NCBI GenBank assembly: GCA_034659475.1
Contig: JAYEHK010000130.1
Coordinates: 1 to 11,670 of the forward strand
Origin: JAYEHK01 sp034659475
GTDB lineage: Bacteria; Bacillota; Syntrophomonadia; Syntrophomonadales; Syntrophomonadaceae
Direction of reading: 5' to 3'
DNA: 11,670 bases
In this document: positions 6,246 through 11,670 of the stretch, one piece after another
Position numbering within the stretch: position 1 is the first letter of the stretch
Layout of the letters: each line of letters opens with the position of its first letter
Made by a program: the position numbers and the translations under genes
Notes under the pieces: model-generated
Databases searched by the model: none
Seen by the model: only the letters and a program-made list of their open reading frames with translations
What the model was told of the DNA's origin: nothing

Positions 6246-7697
6246 TTAAAGAATCGGAGATAGCAATCTTGAAAAGGCCTCTTTGGTCCTGATCAGTATA
6301 GGCCTCGCATTGTAGCGTTCCATGGTGATCTCTTCACTGTCATTCAGATCCATTAGAAAGCGCTGTTCCAAATCAGAGGCAATTGCTTCATCGTAAATGA
6401 AGGCATTCACTTCAAAATTAAGATTAAAACTACGCAAATCCAGATTAGAGGTACCGACCGTAGAAGCAAAGCCGTCACAAACAATCATTTTGCTATGAAG
6501 AAAACCTTCCTTGTAAAGGTAAAAGCGCACGCCGGCTTCCAACAATTCCCCTGCAAAAGACAAGGATGCCCAGTGGACAAACATATGATCCCTTTTGGCG
6601 GGGATGACGATACGGACATCGACCCCCGACAGTGCAGCCAGACGCAATGCTTCAGAAATACTCCCATCAGGGATAAAATAAGGGGTCTGAATATAGAGGT
6701 TGCTTTTTGCACCGCAAATTAACTTCACATATCCATCCTTTATAGCAGGCCATTTCGAATCCGGTCCGCTGGAAACGATCTGTACCGCTTTCGTACCAGC
6801 GGACGTTCTTTCCGGAAAATATTGTTTGTCTGATGTAACATTTTCCTTTGAAGCATATCGCCAGTCCAGCAAAAAGCGCACTTCCAATCCATCCAGGGCA
6901 CTTCCCTGAATCTTGACATGCATGTCCCGCCAGTGCCCAAAGCGTTTGGACAGTCCTCGATACTCATCACCAATATTAAAACCGCCTACAAACCCTTCTT
7001 TTCCATCAATCAGACAGATTTTGCGGTGATTGCGATAGTTAATCCTCAGGTTGATATAGGGAATAAACGGCGGAAAAAATGATGTAACCTTCCCTCCCGC
7101 TTCAATCAACGGACGGAAAAACTTTTTCGGCAGCCGAACCCCGCCCATCCCATCGTACAGGAGCTTCACTTCGACTCCTTCGTGCGCCTTCTGTGCGAGA
7201 ATCTGGATAATTTCCTTTCCCAGTGTATCATTGCGAATAATATAGTATTCCATATGGATGTATGTTTGTGCCTTTTTTAACGCGTCAATGATCTCCGCAA
7301 AGAGCTCCTGTCCCTCATTAAAGACCTTGACCTCATTATTCTGCGTTAATAGAGACTGACTGTTGCTCAGATTTAGCTGAAGAATATCTTCATAATCATG
7401 CAGCCTGGGATTTACAAAAGGCAAGTTATGCATATGCAGACAATCATGCTGCTGGTGTAAAATCGGATATAACTCACACTCTTCATCTTTTTTCAAATAA
7501 AATAATTGTTTTTTTCGAAGATCCTGCCCCAGAAAAACATAAAGGACGAACCCAATCACCGGCATAAACAACAGCATTAAAAGCCAGGTTACGGTTACGG
7601 TAGGGTTTTTTCGTTCAAATAATACAACTACAATAGCCAAGGCGATGTTTATGAAAAAAACAATATCAATGATCTGCCAGATAAGTTCCCCTGTCAT
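6246..7697 (-). CDS. cls: cardiolipin synthase
   Basis: This 483-aa phospholipase-D superfamily enzyme joins two phosphatidylglycerol molecules into cardiolipin, releasing glycerol, at the cytoplasmic membrane. Two N-terminal membrane helices (about 7-27 and 36-56) precede two catalytic domains. The HxK(x)4D motifs are intact: H224-K226-D231 in RNHRKICLIDG and H401-K403-D408 in LHSKMIVCDG, each followed by the expected G-G-x-N or G-T-S-N stretch (FVGGFNIGDEY; TVGTSNLDLRS). Length is normal for the family. AGGAGG (plus 7704-7709) lies 6 bases before the ATG. The gene lies 38 bases downstream of walJ on the same strand and is probably co-transcribed. No intrinsic terminator is visible at its 3' end, where it faces the small helical gene. 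Confidence 0.95.
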   Translation of the reverse strand: MTGELIWQIIDIVFFINIALAIVVVLFERKNPTVTVTWLLMLLFMPVIGFVLYVFLGQDLRKKQLFYLKKDEECELYPILHQQHDCLHMHNLPFVNPRLHDYEDILQLNLSNSQSLLTQNNEVKVFNEGQELFAEIIDALKKAQTYIHMEYYIIRNDTLGKEIIQILAQKAHEGVEVKLLYDGMGGVRLPKKFFRPLIEAGGKVTSFFPPFIPYINLRINYRNHRKICLIDGKEGFVGGFNIGDEYRGLSKRFGHWRDMHVKIQGSALDGLEVRFLLDWRYASKENVTSDKQYFPERTSAGTKAVQIVSSGPDSKWPAIKDGYVKLICGAKSNLYIQTPYFIPDGSISEALRLAALSGVDVRIVIPAKRDHMFVHWASLSFAGELLEAGVRFYLYKEGFLHSKMIVCDGFASTVGTSNLDLRSFNLNFEVNAFIYDEAIASDLEQRFLMDLNDSEEITMERYNARPILIRTKEAFSRLLSPIL

Positions 7698-7735
7698 AGC
7701 TTGCCTCCTGTTACAAACATCCTGATCGTTCTATT

Positions 7736-8512
7736 TCAGCCTACAAAACTGGCGGTTCGGTCAACGTGGGTCCGGTGTAAAACGATCTCATCCCCCACCC
7801 CACAATTATGATTACATAGTACCTCTACAACTGTTTCTTCCGCGATGCGCGGGGTATTATTGTGCTGACTGAGATGGGCCAGGAATACCTCCATATGTGG
7901 TTTTCGGTCAATACTACTTAACAGATTACCGGCCTGTACATTCGACAGATGCCCCTGATCGCCCAGTATTCTCTTCTTCAGGAAATATGGATAAGGCCCT
8001 GTTTGCACCATTCCCACATCATGATTGGATTCAAGGATTAAGACATCTGCATAGGAAAGCGCCTGTTCCACCTCTTCCGTAATCATCCCCATATCCGTGG
8101 CCAGAACGCATTTAGTATGCCCAAAACAAAAACTAAAACCTACAGGATCAATGGCATCGTGGGAAATGGGAAACGGTTCAATCTGTAGGGACCCAATATT
8201 GAGTTTCTCACCCAAATCAAAACAGCATTCCAGCGGAAGTTTATCCCGACAGGAAATTTGCCCCCAGGTTGCCGGGCGCGCATAAACAGGAACCTTGTGA
8301 CGGCGAATAAAAACATCCAACCCTTTGATGTGATCAGAATGTTCATGAGTGATCAATACCCCATCAAGTTCAGAGGCCTGTACACCAACACCTTTTAGTC
8401 CCAGTTCCACTCTTTTTGCACTGATCCCAATATCAACCAGAAACTTTTTCCCTCCCATTTCAATCAATACCGCATTACCAGTACTGCCACTGGCAAGAAT
8501 ATGTACCTGCAT
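7736..8512 (-). CDS. walJ: WalJ/YycJ-type metallo-beta-lactamase fold nuclease
   Basis: This 258-aa cytosolic protein begins MQVHILASGSTGNA, the hallmark opening of the YycJ/WalJ family. It carries the metal-binding motif HEHSDH (56-61), further likely ligands at H119 (SHDA) and D140 (ATDMG), and the late motif GHLSN (187-191), followed by HLSQHNN (213-219). Members are 5'-3' double-strand DNA exonucleases linked to mismatch repair in bacilli. Of two adjacent ATGs the second (8512-8510) is preferred: AAGGAG (plus 8520-8525) is 7 bases away and it gives the family start. An upstream start would add up to 19 non-conserved residues. The gene is usually found at the end of the walRK two-component operon; here it stands alone ahead of cls, so the symbol follows sequence rather than context. 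Confidence 0.9.
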   Translation of the reverse strand: MQVHILASGSTGNAVLIEMGGKKFLVDIGISAKRVELGLKGVGVQASELDGVLITHEHSDHIKGLDVFIRRHKVPVYARPATWGQISCRDKLPLECCFDLGEKLNIGSLQIEPFPISHDAIDPVGFSFCFGHTKCVLATDMGMITEEVEQALSYADVLILESNHDVGMVQTGPYPYFLKKRILGDQGHLSNVQAGNLLSSIDRKPHMEVFLAHLSQHNNTPRIAEETVVEVLCNHNCGVGDEIVLHRTHVDRTASFVG

Positions 8513-8568
8513 CATCGATCTCCTTCCCCGGACTTTGCTGTGTTGCGATAGATCCTCGCACGATACCA

Positions 8569-8574
8569 ATTATA
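8569..8574 (-). promoter_or_regulatory. possible -10 box for walJ-cls
   Basis: A perfect TATAAT lies on the minus strand about 57 bases upstream of the preferred walJ start. The sequence at the -35 distance (CCAAAA with a 17-base spacer) is poor, so the promoter would be weak or activator-dependent. It is divergent from, and close to, the forward promoter at 8594-8622. Confidence 0.3.
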
Positions 8575-8593
8575 ATCGATTTGGAGCAGGTTT

Positions 8594-8622
8594 TTGGCAG
8601 AATTATTTTGATGCGATATAAT
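8594..8622 (+). promoter_or_regulatory. sigma-A type promoter for the 175-aa hypothetical gene
   Basis: TTGGCA (8594-8599) and TATAAT (8617-8622) are separated by exactly 17 bases, only one base short of full consensus. Transcription would begin near 8629 and leave a leader of about 45 bases with a ribosome site before the ATG at 8674. Confidence 0.8.
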
Positions 8623-8673
8623 ACATTGTAGTTATTTTTTTATATGAAATAGTTTGTGGAAGGTGTGAATTAT

Positions 8674-9201
8674 ATGGAGGAAAGACGGTCTCCAGCGTTA
8701 TTAAATCAGCGTGTAGATATGAAGTATGCCACCCTGCTAACCTTTAATGATGTGCTCGAACATATAAAATCCGGTGGGATTCCAGGCATTCCCTTGCCTG
8801 CAGAAACAAAAACCCTGATCTTGACTCAGTTTGGCACCATAGAGGGAGACATCGTGAACCTTGACAATGATGAACAGGAAGAGGTCATGGATGAGTCTAA
8901 CTGGCGGGCCATCTTTTTTAAGAATCTCGTAAACGGCGTTGCAGAAAGCCGAAATGAGGTGATTCTGGATTGGGAAAACCAGAATGACGTTGATAAATTG
9001 AAACTTATCAATGACGCCTCTTATATCCTTTTGAGCAATGCTGTCATTATTCCCTTTTCCACCCCTCAGGCCCGTTTCGCCATTGGCGAAATGGTCTTGT
9101 TTACGGACCAAATCGTCGGCATCAGTGCTGGAAAAACTCCCCCTGCAGCTGACGATCGCCCCTCCTGGAAAGATCATCTCCATCATATGAACATGGCGTA
9201 A
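8674..9201 (+). CDS. hypothetical protein, 175 aa
   Basis: I do not recognise this protein. It is soluble-looking, acidic overall, with no signal peptide and no clear transmembrane helix. Features that stand out are IPGIPLPAETKTLILTQFGTIEGDIV (about 35-60), an acidic patch NDEQEEVMDESNW (about 64-76), and the segment ASYILLSNAVIIPFSTPQARFAIGEMVLFTDQIVGISAG (about 116-154), which looks like a beta-rich core. The tail is His-rich (WKDHLHHMNMA). The ATG at 8674 has AAGGTG 8 bases upstream; an in-frame GTG at 8656 would add 6 residues but has no ribosome site. A near-consensus promoter precedes it and it is divergent from walJ, so it is likely expressed as a single gene. No function is assigned. 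Confidence 0.78.
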   Translation: MEERRSPALLNQRVDMKYATLLTFNDVLEHIKSGGIPGIPLPAETKTLILTQFGTIEGDIVNLDNDEQEEVMDESNWRAIFFKNLVNGVAESRNEVILDWENQNDVDKLKLINDASYILLSNAVIIPFSTPQARFAIGEMVLFTDQIVGISAGKTPPAADDRPSWKDHLHHMNMA

Positions 9202-9332
9202 ATGTTTGCCTCCTGTGAAGGTTATCTGTGGCTTTGCTATTGTTGTTCATCAGCATATTATTCGTGGTTTCACCCTAGCGTGTGCCATGGGTAGTTAGTA
9301 AAAAAACGATATCTCGGGGATGAAGGCTTAGG

Positions 9333-9378
9333 GTTAAAAAAGAAGGAGATAAGGGAACATACTCATTCCCTTATCTCC
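9333..9378 (-). terminator. intrinsic terminator of the chemotaxis receptor gene
   Basis: A perfect 13-bp stem (GGAGATAAGGGAA at 9345-9357 with TTCCCTTATCTCC at 9366-9378) encloses an 8-base loop. Read on the minus strand it is followed at once by TTCTTTTTT, a good U-tract, about 40 bases beyond the receptor stop codon. On the plus strand the following CATTTG is a poor U-tract, so any termination for the 175-aa gene from this hairpin would be weak. Confidence 0.88.
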
Positions 9379-9417
9379 CATTTGTGTGCTACCCCATAGG
9401 TTATCAACACCTGATTG

Positions 9418-11412
9418 CTATATCTTGAATCGTTCGATCAGCTCATTAAGAACCTTGGTACTTTCCGCCATCCTTCTGGCGGCATCATTAATCTTCATGG
9501 CTGCCTTCGTGGCCACCTCTGCCCCTCTAGCAACTTCCTGGGATCCGGCGGTACTCTCTTCAATGGTCGCTGCAGTATTTTCAATGGCGTGATTGATCTG
9601 CGTCATAGCAGTCATCACATGATTCGTATCATGGCTGACTTTATCAGCTAGATTCACCATTAAATCACTATCTTCTTTATACTGCTGCCCTACATTAGCC
9701 ATATTATCATAGTCTTTTAATACCGTTTCGTTGATAAAGCCTAGCAGTTCATTGGAACTATTGACCAGATTACCAATCGAAATTTGTACCTGCTGGGTCA
9801 GGGTTTGAATGTTATCTACTGCCGCTGATGAATCTTCAGCCAGCTTCCTCACTTCCTCGGCTACAACAGCAAATCCTCTACCCTGTTCACCCGCTCTGGC
9901 GGCCTCAATGGCAGCATTCAGTGCCAACAAATTGGTTTGATCAGCAATTCCAGCAATATCCTGGGCAAGTCCAGCAATCTCTTCAACCACGCGGGCATCA
10001 TCAATCGCTTGCTTCACCCTTGCATGAATGTCAGCATAAATGCTGTTTGTTTTTTCCTGCGCATCACCCGCATTCTGTTGAATCTGCAGTGCACGTTGTT
10101 CAATATTCACAGCGTTTTCTTTTTCACCCTGGGCTTCTTTGTTCACCTCGTTTAACGTGGCTCCAATTTCTTCCCCGGAAGCTGTAATTTCCTGTACAGC
10201 AGCAGACACCTCCTGCATCCCCGCTGTTATCTCTTCTGTAGAGGCGGAAACTTCCTGCATGGTTGAGGAAATCGCTTCGCCTTCTTTAACCATCTTTTGG
10301 CTCACCAATAACGCCTGCTTTGAACTTTGTTTAACTTCTTCAAGCATTTCCTTGACTTTGTCATTAAGCGCCACAAATGATCGGGCCAAGTCTCCTGCTT
10401 CGTCCTGGCGCTTTAAAAGAAAAGCCGGCACTTCTATGGAAAAATCTCCTTTAGCCATTTCACTGGCATGTGCAGATGCAACGGAAAGAGCATGGGCAAT
10501 CCCCCGCCCCAGAAGCAGTTCAAGTCCAGCACCAATCAGCAGGATTATCAGGCTGGCTAGCCCGATTCGTTTTTGTAATCCATCTACACCTGCTAACATT
10601 TCATCGTAATTAGCTGTTATCCCAATCGCCCACTCTGTTCCTTCAATCGGAGCAAAGCCAATTATTTTCTCTACCCCCTGGTATTGATATTGCCCGAACT
10701 GATTCTCACCGGATATCATCTGTTGCACAATCTCTCCCAGCTCACTTAAAGATCTATCCTCTTCTGCATTGCTTATCATATTTTCCTGCTCATCCACCAG
10801 TGTCTGATCCGGATGCCCAATGATGGTTCCATTTTGATCTACCACAAATGCGTATCCTGTATTACCGAATGTAATCTGATTCGTTATTTCACTAACGACA
10901 TTGCCCGGTATGAAAGCAACCAGTACCGCTTCTACTGAACCATTTTCAGCTACAATCGGCGCAGCAATCGGAAACAACACAATGTTATTGGCACGGCTTA
11001 ACACCGGATCACCAATATTGCTCTGCCCAGCCATAGCCTGTTTAAAATACGGTCGATCAACGATCTGGGCACTACTCCCATCGGTGGAATGAATATTCCC
11101 TCTCAAGTCCGCCACACCAATTTTAAAAAATCCCATACTGTTAACCTGTTGTTGCAAATAGGGCAATTGTTTCTCCCATTCCATCGATATTACAGAATCG
11201 TTCGTAGCAATGGTTTCCAACACATCCAATTTGCCTTTTACTGCACTGGATACCCCTATAGCTCCAACCCTCGCCTTGGAAGGAAGTTCGTCTTGTACCA
11301 ATTCTGTAACCGATGTCTTTGCATTGCTATAAGATAACATTCCAAGAGATCCGCAAACCAGCAACAAAATAAGACTAAAAATCACCATTAATTTACCGCC
11401 AACTGTCTTCAA
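9418..11412 (-). CDS. methyl-accepting chemotaxis protein with a double-Cache sensor
   Basis: This 664-aa transmembrane receptor senses an external signal and controls the CheA kinase. In order: a membrane helix (about 6-28), an extracytoplasmic Cache-type domain (about 31-275, with DRPYFKQAM at 119-127 and TGYAFVVDQNGTIIGHPD at 185-202), a second membrane helix (about 284-301), a HAMP region (about 302-355) and a long helical signalling domain. The conserved tip reads IADQTNLLALNAAIEAARAG (489-508) and continues to FAVVAEEVRKLAE. There is no CheR-tethering pentapeptide. A GTG at 11421 is in frame but overlaps AAGGAG (plus 11421-11426); TTG at 11412 lies 8 bases after that site and is preferred, giving a start MKTVGGKLM. 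It is monocistronic, with its own promoter and terminator. The ligand is unknown; Cache receptors often bind amino acids or small carboxylates. Confidence 0.95.
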   Translation of the reverse strand: MKTVGGKLMVIFSLILLLVCGSLGMLSYSNAKTSVTELVQDELPSKARVGAIGVSSAVKGKLDVLETIATNDSVISMEWEKQLPYLQQQVNSMGFFKIGVADLRGNIHSTDGSSAQIVDRPYFKQAMAGQSNIGDPVLSRANNIVLFPIAAPIVAENGSVEAVLVAFIPGNVVSEITNQITFGNTGYAFVVDQNGTIIGHPDQTLVDEQENMISNAEEDRSLSELGEIVQQMISGENQFGQYQYQGVEKIIGFAPIEGTEWAIGITANYDEMLAGVDGLQKRIGLASLIILLIGAGLELLLGRGIAHALSVASAHASEMAKGDFSIEVPAFLLKRQDEAGDLARSFVALNDKVKEMLEEVKQSSKQALLVSQKMVKEGEAISSTMQEVSASTEEITAGMQEVSAAVQEITASGEEIGATLNEVNKEAQGEKENAVNIEQRALQIQQNAGDAQEKTNSIYADIHARVKQAIDDARVVEEIAGLAQDIAGIADQTNLLALNAAIEAARAGEQGRGFAVVAEEVRKLAEDSSAAVDNIQTLTQQVQISIGNLVNSSNELLGFINETVLKDYDNMANVGQQYKEDSDLMVNLADKVSHDTNHVMTAMTQINHAIENTAATIEESTAGSQEVARGAEVATKAAMKINDAARRMAESTKVLNELIERFKI

Positions 11413-11504
11413 ATACCCCACTCCTTATGCACTTCTTTATTTTCCCTTTTCTCGTTGCCGAAATAAGTCAAATCAGCACATTAGAAAGAGATTTCTATTA
11501 TTAA

Positions 11505-11533
11505 ATAATACCTCTAACAGATTTTTTTGTCCA
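11505..11533 (-). promoter_or_regulatory. sigma-A type promoter for the chemotaxis receptor gene
   Basis: On the minus strand TGGACA (plus 11528-11533) and TATTAT (plus 11505-11510) are separated by 17 bases, each with one mismatch to consensus. The start site would be near 11498 and the leader about 85 bases. No sigma-D (flagellar) type promoter is evident, so the receptor may be expressed apart from the flagellar regulon. Confidence 0.7.
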
Positions 11534-11600
11534 AATAAAATTGTTAGGCATTAGCAAAAAAATAAGAAGTCAATTTTAATAAAAAAAGAGATGTATCCTT

Positions 11601-11606
11601 TATAAT
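11601..11606 (+). promoter_or_regulatory. possible -10 box of a gene beyond the right edge
   Basis: A perfect TATAAT faces rightward, followed about 30 bases later by a GAGGAG ribosome-like site. No good -35 lies 16-18 bases upstream (the region is A-rich), so the call is weak. Confidence 0.3.
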
Positions 11607-11655
11607 GGACCCAGGAATTAAGACAAAAAAATGCGAGGAGCTAAGCAATAAAAAC

Positions 11656-11670
11656 AATGCGAAAAAAGTA
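11656..11670 (+). CDS. possible 5' end of a rightward gene (edge fragment)
   Basis: An ATG opens M-R-K-K-V and runs off the window. GAGGAG at 11635-11640 is 15 bases away, which is long for a ribosome site. The TATAAT at 11601 is placed suitably upstream. A six-codon frame (11631-11651, MRGAKQ-stop) overlaps the ribosome-like site. Five codons do not allow a product call. Confidence 0.3.

Noticed and set aside
8737..9186. 149-codon open frame antisense to the 175-aa hypothetical gene
   Set aside because: It has no ribosome site or promoter, while the forward frame has both.

Overview
The window looks like chromosomal DNA from a low-to-mid GC Firmicute, probably a Clostridia/Peptococcaceae-type bacterium. 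The evidence is strong AGGAGG-type ribosome binding sites, common GTG/TTG starts, consensus sigma-A promoters, a WalJ/YycJ homologue and a Firmicute-style cardiolipin synthase. This placement is an inference from gene content and signals; no rRNA or tRNA gene is present.

Layout. Bases 1-494 are a gene-poor strip full of repeats: a telomere-like G-rich heptamer array facing its C-rich counterpart, a long imperfect inverted repeat, fragments resembling REP elements, and an 8-bp tandem array just before the first gene. A weak sign of a leftward gene start lies at the extreme left edge. Bases 495-1553 encode a multi-spanning acyltransferase-3 protein. Bases 1627-5821 form a tight rightward operon: an HlyD-type membrane fusion protein, two ABC ATPases, one ABC-2 permease and a TetR regulator cut down to its DNA-binding half. 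The arrangement matches the E. coli CecR-YbhG-YbhF-YbhS/R drug-export system, except that YbhF is split into two genes and only one permease is present. A small helical protein of unknown function follows (5898-6221). Convergent to it is the leftward pair walJ (yycJ, nuclease) and cls (cardiolipin synthase). Divergent from walJ is an unrecognised 175-aa protein (8674-9201) behind a near-consensus promoter. The right end holds a leftward methyl-accepting chemotaxis protein with its own promoter and intrinsic terminator, then a possible start of another rightward gene at the edge.

How it fits together. The main functional unit is the exporter: two cytosolic ATPase subunits drive a membrane permease, the HlyD protein extends the path outward, and the TetR protein would normally sense a substrate. 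Here the sensor half is missing, so the operon may be constitutively expressed or regulated elsewhere. Acyltransferase, exporter and cardiolipin synthase all concern the cell envelope, but nothing in the sequence links them beyond proximity. I do not see a clearly new biological system. The least explained items are the repeat strip, the asymmetric ATPase pair, the truncated regulator and two unrecognised proteins.
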